From Actinomadura sp. K4S16 (lineage in GTDB: Bacteria; Actinomycetota; Actinomycetes; Streptosporangiales; Streptosporangiaceae), in contig NZ_BDDE01000020.1 in NCBI RefSeq assembly GCF_008327685.1, positions 1 through 64,000 of the forward strand: a DNA stretch of 64,000 nucleotides, in the 5' to 3' direction. The notes below the pieces were generated by a model. That model did not search any database and was not told where the DNA came from. It saw nothing but the letters and a program-made list of their open reading frames with translations. The stretch's first letter is position 1. Each line of letters begins with the position of its first letter. A program made the translations under genes and the position numbers. Positions 41,551 to 50,622 of this stretch are shown piece after piece.

Positions 41551-42969
41551 ATGGACACCGTCGACATAGCCCGGTGGCAGTTCGGGATCACCACCGTGTA
41601 CCACTTCCTCTTCGTCCCGCTCACGATCGGGCTGTCCGCACTGGTCGCGGTGCTCCAGACGGCCTGGCTGCGGACGGGGAAGACGGCGTACCTGCGCGCC
41701 ACCAAGTTCTGGGGCAAGCTCTTCCTGATCAACTTCGCGATGGGGATCGTCACCGGCATCGTGCAGGAGTTCCAGTTCGGAATGAACTGGAGTGACTACT
41801 CCCGGTTCGTCGGGGACATCTTCGGGGCGCCGCTCGCCATCGAGGGCCTGCTCGCCTTCTTCGTGGAGTCGACCTTCCTCGGCCTGTGGATCTTCGGCTG
41901 GGACCGGCTGCCGAAGCGCCTGCACCTCGCCTGCATCTGGATCGTGCACGTCGGGACGCTGCTGTCCGCCTACTTCATCCTCGCCGCGAACTCCTGGATG
42001 CAGCACCCCGTCGGCTACCGGATCGACCACGAGTCCGGACGCGCCGTCCTCACCGACTTCTGGGCCGTCCTGACCAACTCGACCCAGCTCGTCGCGTTCC
42101 CCCACACGATGACGGCGGCGTTCGCCACCGGCGGCATGTTCATGGCCGGCGTCAGCGCCTGGCACCTGGCCCGCCGCAGGAACGTCGAGGTGTTCCGGCC
42201 GTCCCTGAAGCTCGCCCTCGCCGTCACCGCGATCGCGTCCATCGGCGTCGCGATCACCGGCGACCTGCAGGGCAAGGTCATGACCGAGCAGCAGCCGATG
42301 AAGATGGCCGCGGCGGAGGCCCTCTACGAGACCGAGCAGCCCGCGTCCTTCTCGATCTTCACCGTGGGGACGCTGAACGGCGACGAGGAGGTCTTCGGGA
42401 TCAAGGTGCCGCGGGTGCTGTCCTTCCTCGCCACCGGCACCCTCGACGGCGAGGTCAAGGGCATCAACGACGTCCAGGCCGCCGAGGAGGCGCGCTACGG
42501 CGCCGGCGACTACCGGCCGATGATCCCGGTCATCTACTGGAACTTCCGCGTCATGGTCGGCGCCGGGATGGTCATGGCGCTGGTCTCGCTGGCCGGGCTG
42601 TGGCTGCTGCGGCGCGGCCGGCTCCCCTCCAACCCCTGGGTCTACCGGATCGGCATCCTGTCGCTGACCCTGCCCTTCATCGGCAACTCCGCCGGATGGA
42701 TCTTCACCGAGATGGGGCGGCAGCCCTGGTCGGTGTTCGGCGTGCTGAAGACGGCGTCGAGCGTCTCCCCCGGCGTGACGGCCACGTCGATGCTCATCTC
42801 GGTCGTGTCGCTGACCGTGCTCTACGGCGTCCTCCTGGTCATCGAGACCGGGCTGATGCTCAAGTACGCCAAGGCCGGGCCGCCGTCCGAGGACGAGGTG
42901 CTGCCGCCGCCGTCCGACGGCCCCGGATCCGACTCCGACTCCGAGCGCTCGCTCGCGTTCGCCTACTGA
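41551..42969 (+). CDS. cydA: Cytochrome bd ubiquinol/menaquinol oxidase subunit I
   Basis: The 472-residue, nine-helix membrane protein starts MDTVDIARWQFGITTVYHFL with the conserved His for heme b595/d. VGTLLSAYFILAANSWMQHP, TQLVAFPHTMTAAFATGGMF and GWIFTEMGRQPWSVFGVLKT are family landmarks; the GRQPW block follows the quinol region. The quinol loop is of the short type. It oxidises menaquinol and reduces O2 to water with very high affinity. It is the first gene of cydABDC behind a duplicated operator. A Ser/Asp/Pro-rich tail ends the protein. Confidence 0.97.
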   Translation: MDTVDIARWQFGITTVYHFLFVPLTIGLSALVAVLQTAWLRTGKTAYLRATKFWGKLFLINFAMGIVTGIVQEFQFGMNWSDYSRFVGDIFGAPLAIEGLLAFFVESTFLGLWIFGWDRLPKRLHLACIWIVHVGTLLSAYFILAANSWMQHPVGYRIDHESGRAVLTDFWAVLTNSTQLVAFPHTMTAAFATGGMFMAGVSAWHLARRRNVEVFRPSLKLALAVTAIASIGVAITGDLQGKVMTEQQPMKMAAAEALYETEQPASFSIFTVGTLNGDEEVFGIKVPRVLSFLATGTLDGEVKGINDVQAAEEARYGAGDYRPMIPVIYWNFRVMVGAGMVMALVSLAGLWLLRRGRLPSNPWVYRIGILSLTLPFIGNSAGWIFTEMGRQPWSVFGVLKTASSVSPGVTATSMLISVVSLTVLYGVLLVIETGLMLKYAKAGPPSEDEVLPPPSDGPGSDSDSERSLAFAY

Positions 42970-42978
42970 GGCCCCGTC

Positions 42979-43986
42979 ATGGAACTCACCACCGCCTGGT
43001 TCATCATCATCGCCTTCCTGTGGACGAGCTACTTCTTCCTGGAGGGGTTCGACTTCGGCGTCGGGATGCTGCTGCCCGTGCTCGGCCGCGACGACGTCGA
43101 GCGCCGCGTCGTCATCAACACCATCGGCCCCGTGTGGGACGGCAACGAGGTGTGGTTCATCGTCGCCGGCGCCGCCACCTTCGCCGCGTTCCCCGAGTGG
43201 TACGCCACCCTGTTCAGCGGCTTCTACCTGCCGCTCCTCGCGATCCTGCTCGCGCTGATCGTCCGCGGCGTCGCGTTCGAGTACCGCGGCAAGCGCGACG
43301 ACGCCCGCTGGCGGTCCCGCTGGGACAAGGCGATCTTCTGGGGCAGCCTCGTGCCCGCGTTCGTGTGGGGCGTCGCGTTCGCCAACATGGTGCGGGGCGT
43401 GCCGCTGGCCGCCGACCACGAGTACGCCGGATCGCTCGCCGACCTCCTCAGCCCGTACGCGCTGCTCGGCGGGCTCACCACCGTGACGCTGTTCCTGCTG
43501 CACGGCGCGGTGTTCCTCGCGCTCAAGACGTCCGGGGGCGTCCGGGCGCGGGCACGCCGGATCGCGGAGTTCGCCGTGGTCGCCGCGGTCGTCACCGGGG
43601 GCGGGTTCCTGCTGATCACCCAGCTCCAGTACGGCAAGCCCGTCACCTGGCTCACCGCCGCGGGCGCCGCCGCCGGCCTGCTCGCCGCCGCGGCGGCCAA
43701 CCGGCGCGGCCGCGAGGGCTGGGCGTTCATCGGGACCGGCGCCGCCATCGTGCTCGCCGTCGCGACCCTGTTCCTGGCGCTGTTCCCGGACGTCCTGCCG
43801 TCCACGCTCGGCACCGGCGGCCTGACCACCGCGAACGCCGCCTCCTCCGGCTACACGCTGAAGATCATGACCTGGGTGGCCGTGGTGTTCACCCCGATCG
43901 TGATGATCTACCAGGGCTGGACGTACTGGGTCTTCCGCAAGCGGATCGGCACGTCCCACATCCCCGTGAAGCAGCCGGTCGCATGA
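42979..43986 (+). CDS. cydB: Cytochrome bd oxidase subunit II
   Basis: The 335-residue membrane protein has eight to nine helices. The start MELTTAWFIIIAFLWTSYFF, LEGFDFGVGMLLPVLGRDD and IGPVWDGNEVWFIVAGAATF are the conserved CydB blocks. It pairs with CydA to form the oxidase. It begins nine bases after cydA, and its stop overlaps the cydD start (ATGA). Confidence 0.97.
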   Translation: MELTTAWFIIIAFLWTSYFFLEGFDFGVGMLLPVLGRDDVERRVVINTIGPVWDGNEVWFIVAGAATFAAFPEWYATLFSGFYLPLLAILLALIVRGVAFEYRGKRDDARWRSRWDKAIFWGSLVPAFVWGVAFANMVRGVPLAADHEYAGSLADLLSPYALLGGLTTVTLFLLHGAVFLALKTSGGVRARARRIAEFAVVAAVVTGGGFLLITQLQYGKPVTWLTAAGAAAGLLAAAAANRRGREGWAFIGTGAAIVLAVATLFLALFPDVLPSTLGTGGLTTANAASSGYTLKIMTWVAVVFTPIVMIYQGWTYWVFRKRIGTSHIPVKQPVA

Positions 43987-45638
43987 AACCCCTCGACCCG
44001 CGGCTGCTGCGCCACGCACGCACGACGCGCCCCTTCCTGGCGGCGTCCGTGCTGCTCGGCACGGCCACCGCCGGGCTGATCATCGCGCAGGCGACGCTCC
44101 TCGCCGACATGCTCACCCGCGCCTTCCTGGGCGGCGCCTCGCTCGGCGACCTGCGCACCCCGCTGCTGCTGCTCCTCGCCGTCGTCCTCGGGCGGACGCT
44201 CGTCGCGTGGCTCCAGGAGGTCGCCGCGCACCGCTCGTCCGCCGCGGTGAAGTCGCAGCTGCGCGGCCGGCTGCTCGCCCGCGCCCTGGCCCTCGGGCCG
44301 CGCTGGCTGTCCGGCGAGCGCAGCGGCGAGCTCGCCACCCTCGCCACCCGGGGGATCGACGCGCTGGACGACTACTTCTCCCGCTACCTGCCGCAACTCG
44401 TCCTCGCGGTGATCGTCCCGGTGGCGGTCGGCGCGCGGATCCTGCTGGGCGACTGGCTGTCCGCCGTGACGATCGCGGCGACGCTGCCGCTCATCCCCGT
44501 CTTCGCGATCCTGGTCGGGCTCACCACCCAGCGCAGGATGGACCGGCAGTGGCGGACGCTCTCCCTGCTCGCCGCCCACTTCCTGGACGTCGTCGCCGGG
44601 CTGCCCACGCTGAAGATCTTCGGCCGGGCCCGCGCGCAGGCGGACCGGATCCGCGAGATCACCGACCGGCACCGCCGCGCGACGATGTCCACCCTGCGGA
44701 TCGCGTTCCTGTCCGCCCTCGTCCTCGAACTGCTGTCCACCCTGTCCGTCGCGCTGGTCGCCGTGTCGATCGGGCTCCGGCTGGTGGAGGGCGGCCTCGG
44801 GCTGGAGACCGCGCTGCTCGTCCTGATCCTCGCACCGGAGGCCTACCTCCCCCTCCGCCAGGTCGGCGCGCAGTACCACGCGAGCGTCGAGGGCCTCACC
44901 GCCGCCGCGCGGATCTTCGAGGTCCTCGAGACGCCGCCGCCGCCCGCCGGGACGCGGCGGGACGTCCCCGACCCGAACCGCGCGACGCTCCGCCTGGACG
45001 GCGTGACGGTGACGTACCCCGGCCGCGACGTCCCCGCCCTCGACGACTTCTCGCTCACCGTCCACCCGGGCGAGACGGTCGCGCTCGTCGGTCCGAGCGG
45101 TGCGGGCAAGTCGACCGTGCTCTCGGTGCTGCTCGGCTTCGTCCGGCCGGACTCGGGCCGCGTCCTGGTCGACTGGGACGATCTCGCCGACCTCTCGCCG
45201 GACGCCTGGCGGGAGCGGATCGCCTGGGTGCCGCAGCGCCCGCACCTGTTCGCCGGCTCCGTCGCCGCGAACATCCGCCTCGGCCGCCCGGACGCCTCCG
45301 ACGCCGAGGTCCGCGAAGCCGCCCGCGCCGCCAACGCCCTCGCGTTCGTCGAGGCCTTGCCATCGGGCTTCGACACGCCTCTGGGCGACCGCGGCGCGGG
45401 CCTGTCCGCGGGCCAGCGGCAGCGCATCGCCCTGGCCCGCGCCTTCCTCCGCGACGCCCCGCTCCTCCTGCTGGACGAGCCGACGTCCAACCTGGACGCC
45501 GAGAGCGAGGCCGCCGTCCTCGACGCCGTGCGCCGCCTGACGGCGTCCCGCACGGTGATCCTCGTGGCCCACCGCCCGGCGCTGGCCGCGATGGCCGACC
45601 GCACGGTCCCGCTCACCCCGGCCCTGGTGACGACATGA
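43983..45638 (+). CDS. cydD: CydD: ABC exporter subunit for cytochrome bd assembly
   Basis: The 551-residue half-transporter has a six-helix membrane domain (1-320) and an ATPase domain: Walker A VGPSGAGKSTVLSVLLGF, signature GAGLSAGQRQRIALARAF, Walker B LLLLDEPTSNLD. CydDC exports reduced thiols (glutathione or cysteine in E. coli) and is needed to mature cytochrome bd. The start at ATG 43983 lies in the cydB stop. A 91-base gap with a parS-like site separates it from cydC. Confidence 0.94.
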   Translation: MKPLDPRLLRHARTTRPFLAASVLLGTATAGLIIAQATLLADMLTRAFLGGASLGDLRTPLLLLLAVVLGRTLVAWLQEVAAHRSSAAVKSQLRGRLLARALALGPRWLSGERSGELATLATRGIDALDDYFSRYLPQLVLAVIVPVAVGARILLGDWLSAVTIAATLPLIPVFAILVGLTTQRRMDRQWRTLSLLAAHFLDVVAGLPTLKIFGRARAQADRIREITDRHRRATMSTLRIAFLSALVLELLSTLSVALVAVSIGLRLVEGGLGLETALLVLILAPEAYLPLRQVGAQYHASVEGLTAAARIFEVLETPPPPAGTRRDVPDPNRATLRLDGVTVTYPGRDVPALDDFSLTVHPGETVALVGPSGAGKSTVLSVLLGFVRPDSGRVLVDWDDLADLSPDAWRERIAWVPQRPHLFAGSVAANIRLGRPDASDAEVREAARAANALAFVEALPSGFDTPLGDRGAGLSAGQRQRIALARAFLRDAPLLLLDEPTSNLDAESEAAVLDAVRRLTASRTVILVAHRPALAAMADRTVPLTPALVTT

Positions 45639-45646
45639 GCGCGAAT

Positions 45647-45660
45647 GATTCACGTGAAAC
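45647..45660. promoter_or_regulatory. parS-like ParB binding site
   Basis: GATTCACGTGAAAC differs at one base from the actinobacterial parS consensus GTTTCACGTGAAAC, and its core TTCACGTGAA is a perfect palindrome. It lies in the gap between cydD and cydC. parS sites cluster around oriC, which agrees with crgA, ppiA and DLW-39 in this window. An E-box-like operator is the alternative reading. Confidence 0.7.
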
Positions 45661-45729
45661 CTGCGGGCTCCCTGTGACGGAGGGCTCGGCCCGTGGCAAC
45701 GGCTTCGCGGACGAGGCGGGGGTGAGGGC

Positions 45730-47472
45730 ATGATCTTCCGGCTTCTCCGGTTCGCCCGGCCGGCGCGGGGGCGGCTCGCCCTGGCGGTGCTGTTCGGGGT
45801 GCTGGCGCTCGGCAGCGGGGTCGGGCTCATGGCGACGTCGGCGTGGCTGATCTCGCGCGCGGCGCAGCACCCGCCGGTGCTCATGCTGATGGTCGCGATC
45901 GTGGCGGTCCGCGCGTTCGGACTCGGCCGGGGCGTGTTCCGGTACGTCGAGCGCCTCGCCGGGCACGACGCGACGTTCCGGATCCTCGCCGACCTGCGGG
46001 CCCGCGTGTACGAGCGGCTGGAGCGGCTCGCGCCCTCCGGCCTCCCCGCCTTCCGCGGCGGCGATCTGCTGAACCGGCTCGTCGCCGACGTCGACGCCGT
46101 GCAGGACCTCTTCCTGCGGGTGCTGCTGCCCTGCACCGTGGCGGCGGTCGTCGGCGGGGCCTCCGTCGGACTCGCCTGGCTTCTGCTTCCCTCGGCGGGC
46201 GTCGTCCTCCTGCTGGCCTTGCTGCTCGCCGGGCTCGCCGCCCCCTGGCTGTCGTCCGTCCTCTCCCGCCGCGCCGAACGCCGCACGACCGACCTGCGCG
46301 GCGAACTCACCTCGCACGTCGTCGACACCTTGCAGGGCGCACCGGAGCTCATCGCCTACGGCGCCGCGCCTGAGCAGCTCGCCAAGGCCGCGCAACTCGA
46401 TCGCGACTTCACGCGCGCCACGGCCCGTTCCGCCACGACCGCGGGGGCAGGCGCCGCCATCTCCGCCCTTGCCGGTGGTCTGGCCGTGTGGGGCAGTCTC
46501 GCCGTCGGCGTACCGGCCGTCCGCTCGGGAGCACTCGACGGCGTCCTGCTCGCGGTCGTCGTCCTCCTCCCGCTGGCCGCGTTCGAGGTCGTCGCCGGGT
46601 TGCCCATGGCCGCGCAGTACCTGGAACGTGTCCGCCGTTCGGCCGCGCGCATCTTCGCCGTCCTGGACGCCCCGCCCCCGGTGCGGGAGCCGGACGCCCC
46701 GGCCCCGCTGCCCGCGGCGCCCTACACGCTCGCGGTCGAGGACCTCCGAGCCCGGTGGACGCCCGACGCGCCCTACGCCCTCGACGGCGTCTCCCTGGAC
46801 CTGGCGCCCGGCCGCCGTTGCGCGATCGTCGGCCCGAGCGGATCGGGCAAGACCACCCTGACCTCCGTCCTGCTCCGCTTCCTGGAACCTTCCGGCGGCC
46901 GGACGTCCCTCAACGGCGTGGACCTGCGCGCGCTCTCCGGCGACGACGTCCGGCGGGTCATCGGCCTCTGCGCCCAGGACGCGCACCTGTTCGACTCGAC
47001 CGTCGGCGAGAACATCCGCCTGGCCCGCCCGGGCGCCACCGATGAGGAGATCCGCGACGCGCTGCGCCGCGCCCGGCTCCTCGACTGGGTCGAGTCCCTC
47101 CCGGACGGCCTCGAAACCCGCGTCGGCGAGCACGGCGCCCAGGTCTCCGGCGGCCAGCGCCAGCGCATCGCCCTGGCCCGCGCGCTCCTCGCCGACTTCC
47201 CGATCCTGCTCCTCGACGAGCCCGCCGAGCACCTCGACATCGCGACCGCCGACGAGCTGACCGTCGACCTCCTCACCGCCACCGAGGGCCGGACGACGCT
47301 CCTGGTCACCCACCGGCTCGCCGGCCTGGAGGCCGTCGACGAGATCATCGTGCTGGACGGGGGCCGCGTCGCCGACCGGGGCACCCACGCCGACCTCCTG
47401 GACCGCCCCGGCCCCTACCGCTCGCTCTGGCGGCGCGAGCAGGCCACCGCACCGGCTCCCCAACTCACGTGA
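45730..47472 (+). CDS. cydC: CydC: ABC exporter subunit for cytochrome bd assembly
   Basis: The 580-residue half-transporter has the membrane domain with LMATSAWLISRAAQHPPVL, RGVFRYVERLAGHDATFRI (family landmark) and an ATPase domain: Walker A VGPSGSGKTTLTSVLLRF, signature AQVSGGQRQRIALARALLA, Walker B ILLLDEPAEHLD. It forms the heterodimer with CydD. In many actinobacteria the two are fused; here they are separate genes. It ends the cyd operon. Confidence 0.94.
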   Translation: MIFRLLRFARPARGRLALAVLFGVLALGSGVGLMATSAWLISRAAQHPPVLMLMVAIVAVRAFGLGRGVFRYVERLAGHDATFRILADLRARVYERLERLAPSGLPAFRGGDLLNRLVADVDAVQDLFLRVLLPCTVAAVVGGASVGLAWLLLPSAGVVLLLALLLAGLAAPWLSSVLSRRAERRTTDLRGELTSHVVDTLQGAPELIAYGAAPEQLAKAAQLDRDFTRATARSATTAGAGAAISALAGGLAVWGSLAVGVPAVRSGALDGVLLAVVVLLPLAAFEVVAGLPMAAQYLERVRRSAARIFAVLDAPPPVREPDAPAPLPAAPYTLAVEDLRARWTPDAPYALDGVSLDLAPGRRCAIVGPSGSGKTTLTSVLLRFLEPSGGRTSLNGVDLRALSGDDVRRVIGLCAQDAHLFDSTVGENIRLARPGATDEEIRDALRRARLLDWVESLPDGLETRVGEHGAQVSGGQRQRIALARALLADFPILLLDEPAEHLDIATADELTVDLLTATEGRTTLLVTHRLAGLEAVDEIIVLDGGRVADRGTHADLLDRPGPYRSLWRREQATAPAPQLT

Positions 47473-47586
47473 CCCGTCCACCGAACCGCCCGTTGCTCCT
47501 TTTCTGAGGAGTTCGGAGAACACGTCCCGGTCCGTCCGCATCACACGGAGTACAGGATCCAGTCGACGGATCGGGGGATCCCACAG

Positions 47587-47745
47587 ATGAAGATCTTGCG
47601 CATCGCACTCCGGATCGCGATGGTGCTCCTCGCCCTGGCCACCACGATCGGCGCCCTGGACGCCGCCCGAGCCGCCGCTCCCGCCCCGCCACCAGCCGGA
47701 AGCGGCGCGAACAGCGAGCACGCGGACGTTCTCAGTACGCATTGA
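47587..47745 (+). CDS. Possible small secreted peptide
   Basis: A 52-residue frame starts MKILRIALRIAMVLLALATT with a basic N-terminus and hydrophobic core, followed by a likely cleavage region (GALDAARAAAPAP) and a short polar tail. It lies after cydC, with GGGGGAT eight bases ahead of the ATG. It has the shape of a signal peptide with little mature part. It could be spurious; I do not recognise it. Confidence 0.35.
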   Translation: MKILRIALRIAMVLLALATTIGALDAARAAAPAPPPAGSGANSEHADVLSTH

Positions 47746-47812
47746 CCGCGTCCCGGATCTGCTCTGCCAGCAGCCGGGGAGCGGAGGCGTGGGCGAGGTG
47801 ACCCGTCGGCGA
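47732..47812 (-). pseudogene. C-terminal remnant of an alpha/beta hydrolase
   Basis: The minus strand encodes SPTGHLAHASAPRLLAEQIR, then DAVNAY and a stop. The GH-x-AHASAP pattern is the catalytic-histidine end of many alpha/beta hydrolases. Only 26 codons remain and the upstream sequence does not continue the fold in any frame, so it is a gene fragment. It overlaps the end of the possible small peptide at 47587 on the other strand. Confidence 0.4.
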
Positions 47813-47897
47813 GCACGGTGCCGTCACGGTTGAGCTGGCGGTACCCCAAAAGCAGGTCCTTTCTCGCTGCGGTGACCCGGGCTGACGGCGGCGTGGG

Positions 47898-49253
47898 CTA
47901 CTCCATTACGGCCGGGGCGGAGGACGCCGTCTTGGCGAGGTGACGGGCGGCGGCGAGCAGCAGGCGCTCGGCGCCCGGCCTGGCGATCAGTTGGACACCG
48001 GCAGGCAGCCCGTCGATGAGGGCGGCGGGCAGGCTGACGGCGGGGAGTCCGAGCACGCTCCACGGGCTGGTGAACGCCAGCAGCGCGGCCCGGACGTCGA
48101 CGGGCGTCCCGTTCAGCGCCAGGCTCCGGGCGCCGAGCGGTGGGGGGACGACCGGAACGGTGGGCATGGCGAGGAACTCGAAGCGTCCGAAGAGGTCCGT
48201 CACCGCGCCCCGGACCCGCTCCCGGAGTTCGCGGGCCGCGGCGGTGTCCTCGGCGGTGAACCGCCCGGCGGCCCGCAGGCGGGCCAGGACCTCCTCGTCG
48301 TAGAGTTCCGGCGCGGCGGCCATCCGTTCCGCGTGGAGCCGGTGGACCTCGCCGCCCTGGATCGCGGTATAGGCCCAGCGCAACCGCGCGATGTCAGGGA
48401 CCGTGACGTCCCGCACGAGCAGGGGTTCCACCACGGCGCGGGCAGCCGCGCTCACGCGCGGATCCACCGGGTGGACGGCGTCCGGCACCAACCAGCCGAC
48501 GCGGGCGCCGGATATGTCCGGGGCCGGCGCGTCGCGTCCGACCAGTGCGTTCCACAGCAGCAGGCAGTCATCGGCGGTCCGCGCCATCGGGCCGACCGTG
48601 TCCAGAGAGGCCGAGACGGGGAAGACGCCGCCGGTCGGCACCGCGCCCAGGGTGGGCTTGAGCGCGACGATCCCGCAGCACGCGGCGGGGATGCGCACCG
48701 ATCCGCCGGTGTCCGTGCCCACCGCGAGCGGCACGATGCCGGCGGCCACGGCCGCGGCCGACCCGCTGCTGGACCCGCCCGCGAGCCGCCCGTCCCCGTA
48801 CGGATTGCGGGTCGCCCCGTTCAGCGAACGGTCGCCGGTCGGACCGAAGGCGAACTCGTGCGTCGCGGTCTTCCCGACGATGACCGCGCCGGCCGCGCGC
48901 AGCCGGCGCACGCACTCGGCGTCGTGCTCGGGCACCCGGTCCGCGTGGTGGCGCGAACCCATCGTGGTGCGCAGCCCGGCGGTGTCGATGACGTCCTTGA
49001 CCGCCACGGGGATGCCGTGGAGGGGGCCCCGGTCCAGGCCCGCGGCCAGTTCCCGTCCGGCGCGCTCCGCCGCCGCGCGCGCCCCGGGCCCGTCGAGCGT
49101 GACGAACGCGTTGAGCGCTTCGAGCCGGGTCGCTTCGGCCAGTGCCCGCTCCACCAGTTCGCCCGGGGACGTCCGCCCGTCCCGCAGGGCGCCGGCCAGT
49201 CCCGCGACCGTATGCCGGGCGAACCAGCCCGCCCCCGGCGGCAGGCCGATCAC
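47898..49253 (-). CDS. Amidase signature family hydrolase
   Basis: The 451-residue amidase has the Ser-cisSer-Lys triad: Lys in GIPVAVKDVIDTAGLRTTMG, cis-Ser in LAGGSSSGSAAAVAAG and the nucleophile Ser in VGTDTGGSVRIPAACCGIVA. It cleaves an amide in a small substrate; specificity cannot be told. Start: the frame is open to 49331, but GGGGAGG six bases before the GTG at 49253 is the only strong ribosome binding site, leaving a leader that contains the LacI-type operator. It is divergent from the LacI regulator at 49414, which probably controls it. Confidence 0.9.
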   Translation of the reverse strand: MIGLPPGAGWFARHTVAGLAGALRDGRTSPGELVERALAEATRLEALNAFVTLDGPGARAAAERAGRELAAGLDRGPLHGIPVAVKDVIDTAGLRTTMGSRHHADRVPEHDAECVRRLRAAGAVIVGKTATHEFAFGPTGDRSLNGATRNPYGDGRLAGGSSSGSAAAVAAGIVPLAVGTDTGGSVRIPAACCGIVALKPTLGAVPTGGVFPVSASLDTVGPMARTADDCLLLWNALVGRDAPAPDISGARVGWLVPDAVHPVDPRVSAAARAVVEPLLVRDVTVPDIARLRWAYTAIQGGEVHRLHAERMAAAPELYDEEVLARLRAAGRFTAEDTAAARELRERVRGAVTDLFGRFEFLAMPTVPVVPPPLGARSLALNGTPVDVRAALLAFTSPWSVLGLPAVSLPAALIDGLPAGVQLIARPGAERLLLAAARHLAKTASSAPAVME

Positions 49254-49326
49254 GCCGGCCTCCCCGCGTCGCCCCTTCGTGCCACGGCTCGCCTCTTTCC
49301 CCTCGACCGGGTGGATCATTTGGTGA

Positions 49327-49353
49327 CCCAAACGATTGGGTCAAACGTTTGGG
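49327..49353. promoter_or_regulatory. LacI-type operator pair
   Basis: ACCCAA-ACGA-TTGGGT (49327-49342) and CAAACGTTTG (49342-49351) are two overlapping palindromes in the gap between the divergent amidase and LacI genes. The second has the central CG typical of LacI-family sites. Repression of both genes is the simplest reading. Confidence 0.65.
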
Positions 49354-49413
49354 TTGTATAAAAGACACCGGACGGCGGCCCTGTCAAGGGCGCGGTGACA
49401 GGAGGGCGGACGA

Positions 49414-50454
49414 GTGGCCCGGAGCGACCGGCGGCGGCCCGCGACGCTGCGGACCATCGCGCAGGCGGCGGGCGTCGACGTCTCCACGGTGTCCCGGGTG
49501 CTCAACGGTTCCGCCGAGGACGCCCAGCGCGCCGCGTCCCGCGAGACCGCCGAGGAGATCCGGCGCTGGGCCGCCCGGCTGGACTACCGCCCCAACCCGC
49601 ACGCCACCAGCCTGCGCACCCGGCGCAGCAACCTCGTCGGCGTCCTCGTCCCCCGGCTGTCGGACCTGGTGCTCGCCACGGTCTACGAGGGCATCGAGGA
49701 CGCCGCCGCGCGGCACGGCCTCACCACCTTCGTCATGAACAGCCACGACCGGCCGGAGCAGCAGCGGGCGCGCACCGAACTGGCGCTGTCCCGCCACGTC
49801 GACGGCCTGGTCTTCGGTGACGCGCACACGGGCGCCGCCTTCCTCGACGAGTTCGCCGAGCGGCGCGTCCCGTTCGTCCTGGTCAGCCGGCACGCCGGCC
49901 GGCACCCGTCCGTCACCTGCGACGACCGCCTCGGCGGCCGTCTGGTCGCCGACCACTTCCTCGCCCTCGGCCACCGACGGGTGGGCGTCATCGCGGGCGA
50001 GCCCTTCGCCAGCACCGGCGCCGACCGCACCGCCGGCTTCGTGGACCGCTACCGGGAGGCGGGCTTCCCCGTGCCGGACTCCCACGTCGTCCACTGCGGG
50101 TTCGACGCGGCCGGCGGGCGCGACGCCGCCGAACGCCTCCTGCGCCACGACCCGCCGCCCACGGCCGTCTTCGCGGTCAACGACTTCGCGGCCATCGGCG
50201 CGCTCGGCGCCCTGCGCGACCACGGCCTGCGTCCCGGCCAGGACGTCGCGGTCGCCGGCTACAACGACACGCCCCTCGCGGCGGAACTGCCCATCCCGCT
50301 CACGAGCGTCGTCTCGCCCATGCGGGAGATGGGCGCGCGGGCTCTCGACCTGCTCGCCGAGCTGCTCGCGGGGCGGACGGCCCCGTCCGAGCGCCTGCGC
50401 CCCCGCCTCGCCGTCCGCGCCTCCACCGCACCGGGGACGGTCGAGGAGTCCTGA
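49414..50454 (+). CDS. LacI-family transcriptional regulator
   Basis: The 346-residue protein has the HTH (TLRTIAQAAGVDVSTVSRVL, then NGSAEDAQR) and hinge, with the effector domain from LVGVLVPRLSDLVLATVYEG, HVDGLVFGDAH, RRVGVIAGEPFASTGADRTA and DVAVAGYNDTPLAAELPIPL. The HTH/hinge region has an eight-residue insertion (AEDAQRAAS) relative to standard LacI. The GTG at 49414 follows GGAGGGCGGACG. It is divergent from the amidase gene. The inducer is unknown. Confidence 0.93.
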   Translation: MARSDRRRPATLRTIAQAAGVDVSTVSRVLNGSAEDAQRAASRETAEEIRRWAARLDYRPNPHATSLRTRRSNLVGVLVPRLSDLVLATVYEGIEDAAARHGLTTFVMNSHDRPEQQRARTELALSRHVDGLVFGDAHTGAAFLDEFAERRVPFVLVSRHAGRHPSVTCDDRLGGRLVADHFLALGHRRVGVIAGEPFASTGADRTAGFVDRYREAGFPVPDSHVVHCGFDAAGGRDAAERLLRHDPPPTAVFAVNDFAAIGALGALRDHGLRPGQDVAVAGYNDTPLAAELPIPLTSVVSPMREMGARALDLLAELLAGRTAPSERLRPRLAVRASTAPGTVEES

Positions 50455-50475
50455 CGGCAGGCCGCTGCGAAAAGC

Positions 50476-50622
50476 ATGAAGACGCTGGCCGGCTTCGCCC
50501 GGCTCTTCGACCCGCTCATGAAATTCGTCGACCGGGGAGAGCGTTCGGCCATCGTCCTGCAGAGCCGTGCCGAGGACCCCGCCTACCTGGCGGCCCGCGG
50601 CGTCAAGAACCTGATCCGCTGA
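50476..50622 (+). pseudogene. Short C-terminal gene fragment
   Basis: A 48-codon frame (MKTLAGFARLFDPLMKFVDR, then GERSAIVLQSRAEDPAYLAA and RGVKNLIR) follows the LacI gene by 21 bases. It ends by overlapping the convergent TetR gene by 20 bases. The text looks like the end of a larger protein, possibly an NAD(P)-binding enzyme, but this is a guess. It may equally be a small gene of its own. Confidence 0.35.

Noticed and set aside
41512..44019. 835-codon frame on the minus strand across cydA and cydB
   Set aside because: It is antisense to two well-defined oxidase subunit genes and has no recognisable domain.
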